DNA from: Microbacteriaceae bacterium
Lineage (GTDB): Bacteria > Actinomycetota > Actinomycetes > Actinomycetales > Microbacteriaceae
Direction: 5' to 3'
NCBI GenBank assembly: GCA_947452355.1
Contig: CANGCU010000073.1
Coordinates: 1-6,324 of the forward strand
DNA: 6,324 nt
In this document: one piece after another, positions 1 through 6,324 of the stretch
Layout of the letters: each line of letters begins with the position of its first letter
How positions within the stretch are numbered: position 1 is the first letter of the stretch
Translations under genes and position numbers: made by a program
Notes under the pieces: generated by a model
Databases searched by the model: none
What the model was told of the DNA's origin: nothing
The model's input: only the letters and a program-made list of their open reading frames with translations

Positions 1-665
1 ACGCCCGCGGATTGCCTCGTGTCGAAGGCCACCGCGCGGGGGAAGCCGCCCTTCTTGACGTGGTTGCTGGAGCAATCGAGGTGGGCGTCAAACACTTGTC
101 CGTGTACGCGTTTTCTACCGAGAACTGGCGCCGCAGCCCCGAAGAGGTCAAGTTCCTCATGGGGTTCAACCGCGAGGTCTTGCGTCGTCGTCGTGATCAA
201 CTCAACGAATGGGGGGTCCGAGTTCGCTGGGTTGGCCGGTCGCCGAAACTGTGGTCGAGTGTGATTTCGGAATTGCGTGAAGCGGAAGAGATGACGAAGA
301 AGAACGACGTCATGACCCTGCAGATGTGTGTCAATTACGGTGGTCGCCTCGAACTCGTCGACACCATTCGCGAAATTGCCGAGGGTGTCGCGAACGGAAA
401 AATCAACCCGGCGCGCATCTCGGAAAAGACCGTGCAGGCCCACCTGTACGAACCGACGCTTCCCGACGTCGACCTGTTTATCCGGTCGTCGGGGGAACAA
501 CGAACGTCGAACTTTCTCTTGTGGCAAAGCGCGTATTCCGAGATGGTCTTCCTCGACACGCTCTGGCCCGATTTCTCGAGGGTGCAGTTGTGGCGCGCGA
601 TCGAGGACTATGCCGGTCGCGACCGCCGCTTCGGCGGTGCGGTCGATACCCCCTCGCCCCGATAA
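1..665 (+). CDS. uppS: Isoprenyl (polyprenyl) transferase, UppS family, 5'-truncated
   Basis: Cis-prenyltransferase that adds isopentenyl diphosphate units to an allylic primer to make the polyprenyl diphosphate carrier lipid for peptidoglycan and other envelope polymers; it acts in the cytoplasm at the membrane face. The frame is open from the window edge (first full codon at base 3, reading A-R-G-L-P-R), so the TTG at 12 is not the true start. The N-terminal part with the catalytic Asp of the DGNGRWA motif, roughly 35-50 residues, lies outside the window. Visible family signatures are [20 protein letters not shown] near 111-149, the NYGGR block near 334-348, RSSGEQR at 483-503 followed by [11 protein letters not shown], and the C-terminal RDRRFGG. 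The stop is TAA at 663-665. The sequence resembles the actinobacterial enzyme usually found next to recO. Chain length (C50, C55 or shorter) cannot be read from the sequence. Confidence 0.96.
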   Translation, partial: ARGLPRVEGHRAGEAALLDVVAGAIEVGVKHLSVYAFSTENWRRSPEEVKFLMGFNREVLRRRRDQLNEWGVRVRWVGRSPKLWSSVISELREAEEMTKKNDVMTLQMCVNYGGRLELVDTIREIAEGVANGKINPARISEKTVQAHLYEPTLPDVDLFIRSSGEQRTSNFLLWQSAYSEMVFLDTLWPDFSRVQLWRAIEDYAGRDRRFGGAVDTPSPR

Positions 666-668
666 ACT
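663..668 (+). promoter_or_regulatory. Candidate -10 element for glyS
   Basis: TAAACT overlaps the uppS stop codon and fits the actinobacterial TANNNT -10 pattern. Transcription would start near 674-676, leaving a short leader that contains the glyS ribosome binding site. No convincing -35 hexamer is present 16-18 bases upstream, and -35 boxes are often weak in these bacteria. It could equally be chance, with glyS transcribed only by read-through from uppS. Confidence 0.3.
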
Positions 669-685
669 GACGGGGAGCCTTTCCT

Positions 686-691
686 AAGGAG
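686..691 (+). promoter_or_regulatory. Ribosome binding site of glyS
   Basis: AAGGAG lies four bases before GTG 696. It is the strongest Shine-Dalgarno sequence I found in the window. It fixes the glyS start at GTG 696, which also gives the expected N-terminus for the family. Confidence 0.8.
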
Positions 692-695
692 ACCC

Positions 696-2081
696 GTGGC
701 CCAGAACACTCGCCTTGACTCCGTTATTTCGCTCGCGAAACGACGGGGATTCGTCTTCCAAGCCGGAGAAATCTACGGGGGAAGCCGTTCGGCGTGGGAT
801 TACGGCCCACTCGGTGTTGAACTGAAAGAGAACATCAAGCGCCAGTGGTGGAAGGCGATGGTGCAGAGTCGTCCCGACGTTGTCGGCCTCGATTCGTCTG
901 TCATTCTGCCTCGTCAGGTGTGGGAAGCGTCGGGGCACGTTGACGTGTTCAGCGACCCACTCGTCGAGTGCATGTCCTGCCACAAGCGATTTCGCGCCGA
1001 CCACCTCGAAGAGGAATTCATCGAAAAGAAGGGTCGAGCACCCGAGGGTGGACTTGCGGAAATCGCCTGCGGTCACTGTGGTACTCGTGGTCAGTGGACC
1101 GAACCCAAAGAGTTCTCGGGGCTACTGAAGACGTACCTCGGTCCCGTCGACGACGAAGCCGGGATGCACTATCTGCGTCCTGAAACTGCGCAGGGAATCT
1201 TTGTGAACTTTGCGAACGTCGTGTCGTCGTCGCGCCAGAAGCCTCCGTTCGGAATCGGTCAGATCGGGAAATCGTTCCGCAACGAAATCACGCCGGGAAA
1301 CTTCATTTTCCGCACGCGCGAATTCGAACAGATGGAGATGGAATTCTTCGTTGAGCCGGGAACGGACGAAGAATGGCACCAGTACTGGATCGACGAGCGC
1401 TTCCGCTGGTACACCGATTTGGGTATCAATCCCGATAACCTGCGACTGTTTGAACACCCGAAGGAAAAGCTTTCCCACTATTCCAAGCGAACCGTTGATA
1501 TCGAATACCGCTTCGGGTTCTCGTCGGGAGAATTCGGCGAACTCGAAGGCGTCGCAAACCGCACCGACTTTGACCTCACGACCCACTCCAAAGCTTCGGG
1601 AACGGATCTGTCGTATTTCGATCAGGGTAAAAACGAACGATGGACGCCGTATGTCATCGAGCCGGCCGCGGGACTGACCCGTTCACTCATGGCGTTCCTC
1701 GTCGATGCGTACTACGAGGACGAAGCACCGAACACGAAGGGTGGCGTGGACGTTCGAACGGTTCTGCGTCTGGACCGTCGCCTTGCCCCGGTCAAGGCCG
1801 CCGTGTTGCCGCTGTCTCGTCACGAGGAACTGTCGCCACTGGCGCGTGACCTCGCCGAGAACCTTCGAAAGCACTGGAACATCGATTTCGATGATGCCGG
1901 CGCGATTGGACGCCGATACCGTCGCCAAGACGAAATCGGAACGCCTTTCGCCATCACGGTGGATTTCGACACACTGGAGGACAAGGCGGTGACGGTTCGC
2001 GAACGCGACTCGATGTCGCAGGAACGCGTCTCACTCGACCGCCTCGAGGGCTACTTGGCGGAGCGACTGCTCGGAGCCTAA
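696..2081 (+). CDS. glyS: Glycyl-tRNA synthetase, single-chain dimeric type
   Basis: Class II aminoacyl-tRNA synthetase that charges tRNA-Gly with glycine using ATP. At 461 residues it is full length for the alpha2 (eukaryote/actinobacteria-like) type, not the alpha2beta2 GlyQ/GlyS type. The class II core begins with the conserved [14 protein letters not shown] at residues 27-40. A zinc-ribbon insertion has Cys92-x2-Cys95 and Cys125-x2-Cys128. RPETAQG is at 161-167, motif 2 FRNEI at 194-198 followed by [11 protein letters not shown] at 208-218, and motif 3 at about 322-335 ([14 protein letters not shown]). The anticodon-binding domain runs from about 360 to the end ([12 protein letters not shown] near 362-373). 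The GTG start is supported by AAGGAG at 686-691. It follows uppS by 30 bases and is one base ahead of dusB, so co-transcription with dusB is very likely. All key motifs are intact. Confidence 0.98.
   Translation: MAQNTRLDSVISLAKRRGFVFQAGEIYGGSRSAWDYGPLGVELKENIKRQWWKAMVQSRPDVVGLDSSVILPRQVWEASGHVDVFSDPLVECMSCHKRFRADHLEEEFIEKKGRAPEGGLAEIACGHCGTRGQWTEPKEFSGLLKTYLGPVDDEAGMHYLRPETAQGIFVNFANVVSSSRQKPPFGIGQIGKSFRNEITPGNFIFRTREFEQMEMEFFVEPGTDEEWHQYWIDERFRWYTDLGINPDNLRLFEHPKEKLSHYSKRTVDIEYRFGFSSGEFGELEGVANRTDFDLTTHSKASGTDLSYFDQGKNERWTPYVIEPAAGLTRSLMAFLVDAYYEDEAPNTKGGVDVRTVLRLDRRLAPVKAAVLPLSRHEELSPLARDLAENLRKHWNIDFDDAGAIGRRYRRQDEIGTPFAITVDFDTLEDKAVTVRERDSMSQERVSLDRLEGYLAERLLGA
2073..2076 (+). promoter_or_regulatory. 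Ribosome binding site of dusB inside the glyS 3' end
   Basis: GGAG lies within the last codons of glyS, six bases before GTG 2083. Together with the single base between the glyS stop and the dusB start, it points to translational coupling of the two genes. Confidence 0.6.
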
Positions 2082-2082
2082 G

Positions 2083-3207
2083 GTGCGAATCGGCCCAATA
2101 GAAACCGACGTTCCCGTCATTCTCGCCCCCATGGCGGGGATTACGAACACGGCGTTTCGACGGTTGTGCCGCGAATACGGCGGGGGACTGTTCGTGTCCG
2201 AGATGATCACGGCACGTGCGCTCGTCGAACGCAACGAGACGACGATGCGGTTGATCCAGCACCATCCGTCCGAGACGACCCGGTCCATTCAGTTGTATGG
2301 CGTCGACCCGAAAACGATGGGTGCGGCGACCCATATCCTCGTCGACGAAGACCACGCCGACCACATCGACATGAACTTCGGTTGTCCGGTGCCGAAAGTC
2401 ACGCGGAAGGGTGGTGGCGCGGCACTTCCCTGGAAAACGACACTCTTCGAACAGATTCTGCGCGAGACCGTCGCGGCCGCCGGTGATGTTCCGGTGACAA
2501 TCAAGATGCGCATGGGTATCGACGACGACCACCTCACGTACCTTGACGCCGCGCGTATCGCGGCCGATCTCGGAGTTGCGGCAATCGGACTTCACGCCCG
2601 CACCGCGGCACAGCATTATTCGGGAAACGCCCACTGGGACGCCATTCGCACACTCAAGGCGGAGATCGCGGGGTTGCCGATTTTGGGAAACGGTGACATC
2701 TGGAGTGGTGCGGACGCGAAACGAATGGTTGACGAAACCGGGTGCGACGGAGTCATCGTCGGACGAGGATGCCTCGGTCGGCCGTGGCTGTTCGCGGACC
2801 TCGAAGCGGCCTTCGGAAAGGATGTCGAGTCCGTCACACCAAACCTGGGGTTTGTTGCCGACGCGTTCCGCCGTCACGCAGAATTGCTCGTGGAATTCCT
2901 CGACGACGAAAACCACGGCTGTCGCGACATCCGCAAACACGTCGCGTGGTATTTCAAAGGGTACGCCGTCGGTGGAGAAACACGGTCGGCTCTCGCGCTG
3001 GTCAATAGCCTTGAGGAAATGGACGCAATCCTCGCCGACCTCGATCGTGACTCCCCTTACCCCGGTGCCGATGCCGAAGGCCAACGTGGCCGAGCCGGTT
3101 CACCCAAGCGAACAGCACTTCCCGACGGGTGGTTGGACTCTCGCGAGATTTTGGGTTCACACATGAAGGAACTTGTCGACACTGAATCGAGTCACAGTGG
3201 CGGATAA
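2083..3207 (+). CDS. dusB: tRNA dihydrouridine synthase, DusB family
   Basis: FMN enzyme that reduces specific uridines to dihydrouridine in tRNA, using NADPH. The 374-residue protein has an N-terminal TIM barrel (about 1-245) and a C-terminal helical tRNA-binding domain (about 250-320). Visible signatures are APMAGITN at 15-22, DMNFGCP at 96-102 with catalytic Cys101, IKMRMG at 140-145 with Lys141 and Arg143, GLHAR at 169-173 with His171 near FMN, GNGDI at 202-206, and the FMN-phosphate loop VGRGCLGRPWLF at 226-237. RKHVAWYFKGY at 284-294 is typical of the DusB/NifR3 subfamily. A low-complexity polar tail (about 321-374, ending SHSGG) is, from memory, usual in actinobacterial members. The GTG start gives MRIGPIETDVPVILAPMAG, the expected N-terminus. 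Which tRNA position it modifies is not readable here. Its 3' end overlaps the dgt start. Confidence 0.97.
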   Translation: MRIGPIETDVPVILAPMAGITNTAFRRLCREYGGGLFVSEMITARALVERNETTMRLIQHHPSETTRSIQLYGVDPKTMGAATHILVDEDHADHIDMNFGCPVPKVTRKGGGAALPWKTTLFEQILRETVAAAGDVPVTIKMRMGIDDDHLTYLDAARIAADLGVAAIGLHARTAAQHYSGNAHWDAIRTLKAEIAGLPILGNGDIWSGADAKRMVDETGCDGVIVGRGCLGRPWLFADLEAAFGKDVESVTPNLGFVADAFRRHAELLVEFLDDENHGCRDIRKHVAWYFKGYAVGGETRSALALVNSLEEMDAILADLDRDSPYPGADAEGQRGRAGSPKRTALPDGWLDSREILGSHMKELVDTESSHSGG

Positions 3208-4441
3208 CGCGTATACGGATTTCGACCGCGAACGCGCCTTTGCCGAGGGCTCGAAAGGAGAACGTTCGGACTTTGCTCGCGACCGCGGCCGCTTGCTGCA
3301 CTCGAGCGCACTTCGACGGCTCGCTGCGAAGACTCAGGTGTTGTCGCCGACGGCCGGTCTCGATTTCGCGCGCAACCGCCTGACGCATTCTCTCGAAGTC
3401 GCGCAGGTCGGTCGCGAAATCGGTGGGAGTCTTGGGCTTGACCCCGACCTCGTTGACACTGCGTGCCTTGCTCACGACCTCGGTCATCCGCCGTTTGGAC
3501 ATAACGGAGAGAAGGCGCTCAACGATTGGGCCAAAGAGTTCGGCGGCTTCGAAGGAAACGCGCAGACGCTTCGGCTGCTGACTCGGATAGAGCCCAAAGT
3601 CTTCGGCGAGGACGGTCACAGTTTCGGGCTAAACCTGACGCGAGCCAGCCTTGACGCGTCGTGTAAATACCCCTGGACTCAGGCGACGGGCGTTGCTGAA
3701 CCCGGCGGTCGAACCAAGTTTGGCGTGTATGAATCGGACATCCCCATTTTTGATTGGATTCGGCTGGGCGCGGATGATCGGCGTCTCTGCATCGAAGCGC
3801 AGGTCATGGATTTGTCCGATGACATTGGGTATTCAGTTCACGATTTCGAAGACGCCATCGTCAACGGGTATATCGATGTTCGCGCACTGTCGTCCCGAGT
3901 GAACCACGATGATTTGGTGAATTCGATGGTCGAGTGGATCGGCGGCGAGGTTTCCCACGACGAACTCGTGGCCGCCTTCGATCGGTTGGACGGACTTCCG
4001 ACATGGATTGAATCGTGGACGGGCTCGCGCCGCGAGATGGGTGCGCTCAAGAATCTCACATCAACGTTGATTGGTCGGTTTGCTGGTTCGGCTACAGCCG
4101 CCACACGGGACCATGCAACGAGCGCGTCGCTCGTTCGATTCGGTGCCGATGTCGTTGTCCCAGCCGAGACCCGCGCCGAAATCGCGGTCCTCAAGGGGAT
4201 CGTCGCGGCAAACGTCATGTCTCACGAATCTCGTCGTCCGATTTACGCCCACCAGCGCCAGGTCTTGCAGGATCTGTGCGAGATTCTTTCGCAAACGGGT
4301 ACAACACATCTTGAGCCTGGATTTGCCGAGGACCGTGAGAACGCAACGAGCGAGACCGAGGCAATGCGCGCTGTCATTGACCAGGTTGCATCGCTGACGG
4401 ATCAGAGCGCACTTGCGTGGCATGAGCGTTTGACCGCTTAA
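3197..4441 (+). CDS. dgt: Deoxyguanosinetriphosphate triphosphohydrolase-like HD-domain protein
   Basis: HD-superfamily dNTP triphosphohydrolase that cleaves dNTPs (dGTP in the founding enzyme) to nucleoside and tripolyphosphate, tuning dNTP pools. From GTG 3197 it is 414 residues. The metal site is visible as His64 (RLTHSLEVAQ), His93-Asp94 (LAHDLGHPPFGHNGE, 91-105) and an Asp in the MDLSDDIGYS segment (204-213). The family signature GFEGNAQTLRLL is at 117-128. The C-terminus VASLTDQSALAWHERL fits a complete protein. Start choice: GTG 3197 gives a typical short N-terminus (MADNAYTDFDRERAF) and overlaps the dusB stop by 11 bases, suggesting reinitiation, but has no clear ribosome binding site. 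TTG 3173 adds eight residues and has GAAGGA only two bases upstream, which is too close. It precedes dnaG by 30 bases, and the dgt-dnaG pairing recurs in actinobacteria. Substrate preference in vivo is unknown for this protein. Confidence 0.95.
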   Translation: MADNAYTDFDRERAFAEGSKGERSDFARDRGRLLHSSALRRLAAKTQVLSPTAGLDFARNRLTHSLEVAQVGREIGGSLGLDPDLVDTACLAHDLGHPPFGHNGEKALNDWAKEFGGFEGNAQTLRLLTRIEPKVFGEDGHSFGLNLTRASLDASCKYPWTQATGVAEPGGRTKFGVYESDIPIFDWIRLGADDRRLCIEAQVMDLSDDIGYSVHDFEDAIVNGYIDVRALSSRVNHDDLVNSMVEWIGGEVSHDELVAAFDRLDGLPTWIESWTGSRREMGALKNLTSTLIGRFAGSATAATRDHATSASLVRFGADVVVPAETRAEIAVLKGIVAANVMSHESRRPIYAHQRQVLQDLCEILSQTGTTHLEPGFAEDRENATSETEAMRAVIDQVASLTDQSALAWHERLTA

Positions 4442-4459
4442 TCCCGTCGGGCCACTCCG

Positions 4460-4465
4460 TAGAAT
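4460..4465 (+). promoter_or_regulatory. Probable -10 element of a dnaG promoter (leaderless type)
   Basis: TAGAAT matches the TATAAT consensus at five of six bases and is followed by exactly six bases before GTG 4472, so transcription would begin at or next to the start codon. There is no Shine-Dalgarno sequence in front of that GTG. This spacing is the hallmark of leaderless actinobacterial mRNAs. No good -35 hexamer is seen at 17-18 bases; a TTGACC at 4430-4435 is 24 bases away, too far for a standard sigma-A promoter. Confidence 0.55.
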
Positions 4466-4471
4466 GGGCTC

Positions 4472-6324
4472 GTGGCTGGGCTCATACGTAAAGCGGATAT
4501 CGACGAGGTGAAGCAGCGTGCCAACATTGCCGATGTGGTGGGCCAATACGTGACACTCAAGCGTGGTGGAGCGGACTCCCTCAAGGGTTTGTGTCCGTTT
4601 CACGACGAAAAATCCCCGAGCTTCAGCGTTCGCCCCAATGTCGGAATGTATAAGTGTTTCGGCTGCGGAGAAAGCGGCGACGTCTACAAGTTCTTGCAGC
4701 AAATCGACATGATGTCGTTCTCGGAGGCCGTTGAGAAGGTTGCAGCGAGCATCAATTTCACGCTCACCTACGAGGACGGCAGCCCAGAACGGGAATCGGG
4801 GAACCGCTCTCGGTTACTCGAAGCAAACCGGGCCGCCGAGACGTTTTTCATCGAACAGTTATCCTCGCCCGAAGCGGAGTTTGGCCGTGATTTCCTGACG
4901 GGGCGTGGTTTTGATCGCGCGGCCTGTGAAATGTTCGGTGTTGGCTACGCACCGAATTCCTTTGACGCTCTGCGCAAATACCTCACGGCGAAAAAATTCA
5001 CCGAAGTCGAACTCGAATCCGCCGGTCTGCTGTCGCGCGGAGAACGTGGCGTGTATGACCGATTCCGTGGACGGCTCGTCTGGCCAATTCGTGACGTCAC
5101 TGGAGCCACCATCGGCTTCGGCGCCCGTCGGCTGCGTGACGACGACAACGGTCCAAAATACTTGAACACTCCCGAAACCCCCGTGTATCACAAGGCGAAA
5201 GTTCTTTACGGGCTCGACCTTGCGAAACGGAACATAGCCAAGGACCGCCGGGTCGTGGTTGTCGAAGGGTATACCGACGTGATGGCGTGCCATTTGGCGG
5301 GGATAACGACCGCTGTGGCGACGTGTGGAACGGCGTTCGGCAGCGACCACGTTTCGCTCATCCGCCGAGTACTTGGTGATATCGATGCGGGCGATGCTCG
5401 CAGCCGAGGCGAAGTCATCTTCACCTTCGATCCCGATGAAGCAGGGCAAAAGGCCGCGTCCAAGGCCTTCGCAGAAGATTCCAAGTTCGTCGCCAATACC
5501 TTCGTCGTGGTTGCCCCGGACGGGCTGGATCCCTCGGATCTTCGTCAACAGCGTGGAAACGCCGCACTCGCGGCGATATTTGACACCAAGACACCGCTGT
5601 TCGAGTTCATCATTCGGCGCACGATGGAGGGTTTCGATCTCGACACCGTTGAGGGTCGCGTGCATGCCACGCGTGCCGTCGCACCGATCATTGCGGGAAT
5701 CAAAGACCGCTCAATGATCGACGGGTACGTCCGTGTCGTGTCGGGGTGGCTCGGAGTCGAACCGTCGGATGTGCGAGCCGCGATGCGGGCCGGGGGAGCC
5801 AGAGTAGTCGTCGAGGTTGAAACCTCAATCGGTCCCGTGGCGACGTTCGCGTCACTGGGAACCGACGTCACCGCGAAACGTGAACGCGATGTCATCATCA
5901 CACTCTTGCGGTACCCCGAATACATCGGTTTGGCGCGAGCAGGGGATATCGTCGCGTGCCAGTTCAGTAACCCCGAGCTCGGCCGGATTCGGACCGCGAT
6001 GGTCGAGGCGTTCGCCGATTTCGCCACCCCGCAGTGGATCTCGCGAGTCATTGAACTCGCCGGGGAAGACCTGCGTCCGCTCGTCAGTGAACTCGCCATG
6101 ATTGACATTCCGGTGCGCCGTGTGACGATTCCGGCACCTCGCCTAGAAAATCCCGAAGGTGCAGCAGCGCGCGCCGCAGAAGAACAGCGCAGGACGGAAG
6201 CGGGAATTCAGTCCTATGTGGTTGACGTATGCGTTGCACTTCTTGAGTCCGACCTCATTCGCCAACGCGGCGAACTTCAGAGCGTCCTTCAGCGAACTGC
6301 TGACGACGCCCCGGAACGGCACGA
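4472..6324 (+). CDS. dnaG: DNA primase DnaG, 3'-truncated
   Basis: Replicative primase that synthesises RNA primers on single-stranded DNA at the fork, recruited by the DnaB helicase. The open frame gives 617 residues with no stop before the window edge; full-length actinobacterial enzymes are roughly 620-650 residues, so only a short C-terminal piece should be missing. The N-terminal CHC2 zinc domain has Cys41-x2-His44 and Cys62-x2-Cys65 (KCFGCGESGD). The polymerase core includes a basic motif at about 200-221 (GRLVWPIRD, IGFGARRL) and PKYLNTPET at 228-236. The Toprim fold has VVEGYTDVMA at 263-272 with Glu265 and Asp269, acidic FDPDEAG at 319-325 with Asp320 and Asp322, and DPSDLRQQRG at 353-362. 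The DnaB-interaction domain spans about 466 to the end. The GTG start gives the expected MAGLIRKADIDEV; it has no ribosome binding site and sits six bases after a TAGAAT box. It follows dgt by 30 bases. Confidence 0.97.
   Translation, partial: MAGLIRKADIDEVKQRANIADVVGQYVTLKRGGADSLKGLCPFHDEKSPSFSVRPNVGMYKCFGCGESGDVYKFLQQIDMMSFSEAVEKVAASINFTLTYEDGSPERESGNRSRLLEANRAAETFFIEQLSSPEAEFGRDFLTGRGFDRAACEMFGVGYAPNSFDALRKYLTAKKFTEVELESAGLLSRGERGVYDRFRGRLVWPIRDVTGATIGFGARRLRDDDNGPKYLNTPETPVYHKAKVLYGLDLAKRNIAKDRRVVVVEGYTDVMACHLAGITTAVATCGTAFGSDHVSLIRRVLGDIDAGDARSRGEVIFTFDPDEAGQKAASKAFAEDSKFVANTFVVVAPDGLDPSDLRQQRGNAALAAIFDTKTPLFEFIIRRTMEGFDLDTVEGRVHATRAVAPIIAGIKDRSMIDGYVRVVSGWLGVEPSDVRAAMRAGGARVVVEVETSIGPVATFASLGTDVTAKRERDVIITLLRYPEYIGLARAGDIVACQFSNPELGRIRTAMVEAFADFATPQWISRVIELAGEDLRPLVSELAMIDIPVRRVTIPAPRLENPEGAAARAAEEQRRTEAGIQSYVVDVCVALLESDLIRQRGELQSVLQRTADDAPERH

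Noticed and set aside
12..14. TTG at 12 as the start of uppS
   Set aside because: The frame stays open to the window edge and reads A-R-G before it, matching the interior of the family, so this is an internal Leu codon.
183..194. Four tandem CGT codons in uppS (possible microsatellite)
   Set aside because: They encode a run of arginines in a region that is naturally Arg-rich in the actinobacterial family; too short to call a repeat locus.
1954..3084. Long minus-strand open frame (376 codons) opposite dusB
   Set aside because: It lies wholly antisense to well-conserved glyS/dusB coding sequence, shows no recognisable domain, and is the expected by-product of biased codon use in a GC-rich genome.
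4442..4471. Rho-independent terminator between dgt and dnaG
   Set aside because: Only a three-base CCC/GGG stem is available and there is no T-run, so read-through from dgt into dnaG is likely.
4465..4483. Direct repeat TGGGCTC on both sides of the dnaG start codon
   Set aside because: It is only seven bases, and the second copy is part of the codons for Ala-Gly-Leu. Nothing else suggests an operator.
4857..4867. DnaA-box-like TTATCC near dnaG
   Set aside because: GTTATCCTCG departs from the TTATCCACA consensus in its last bases, stands alone, and lies inside coding sequence.
4859..5665. Minus-strand open frame (268 codons) opposite dnaG
   Set aside because: The plus strand here encodes the primase core and Toprim domain with intact motifs. 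The antisense translation is low-complexity in character, with no family features.

Overview
This window is an ordinary, tightly packed block of five housekeeping genes, all on the + strand: uppS (5' end missing), glyS, dusB, dgt and dnaG (3' end missing). The organism is most likely an actinomycete (Actinomycetota), probably Micrococcales/Microbacteriaceae-like. Four points support this: the gene order, the actinobacterial style of each protein, the use of GTG starts, and a moderately high GC content (upper 50s percent by eye, not counted). As I recall it, Mycobacterium tuberculosis keeps the same five genes in the same order but with extra genes between them (recO-uppS-metalloregulators-glyS-...-dgt-dnaG), so this is a compact version of a known neighbourhood. 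Genus-level placement is a guess.

Layout: bases 1-665 hold the 3' part of uppS, which makes the polyprenyl carrier for cell-wall synthesis. A 30-base gap carries a clear Shine-Dalgarno site and a possible promoter. Bases 696-2081 hold the single-chain, zinc-ribbon type glycyl-tRNA synthetase. One base later, at 2083-3207, comes the tRNA dihydrouridine synthase DusB. The dGTPase-type HD hydrolase Dgt overlaps the end of dusB and runs to 4441. After a second 30-base gap with a TAGAAT -10 element and no ribosome binding site, dnaG (primase) starts at GTG 4472 and stays open to the window end.

The genes fall into three functional pairings: envelope precursor supply (uppS), translation and tRNA modification (glyS, dusB), and DNA replication with dNTP control (dgt, dnaG). 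The first four look co-transcribed. dnaG probably also has its own promoter and may be made from a leaderless mRNA, which is the most interesting regulatory signal here. I saw no mobile elements, CRISPR arrays, RNA genes, integrated elements or unknown protein-coding genes. Non-coding sequence totals only about 60 bases, and I found no undescribed biological system.
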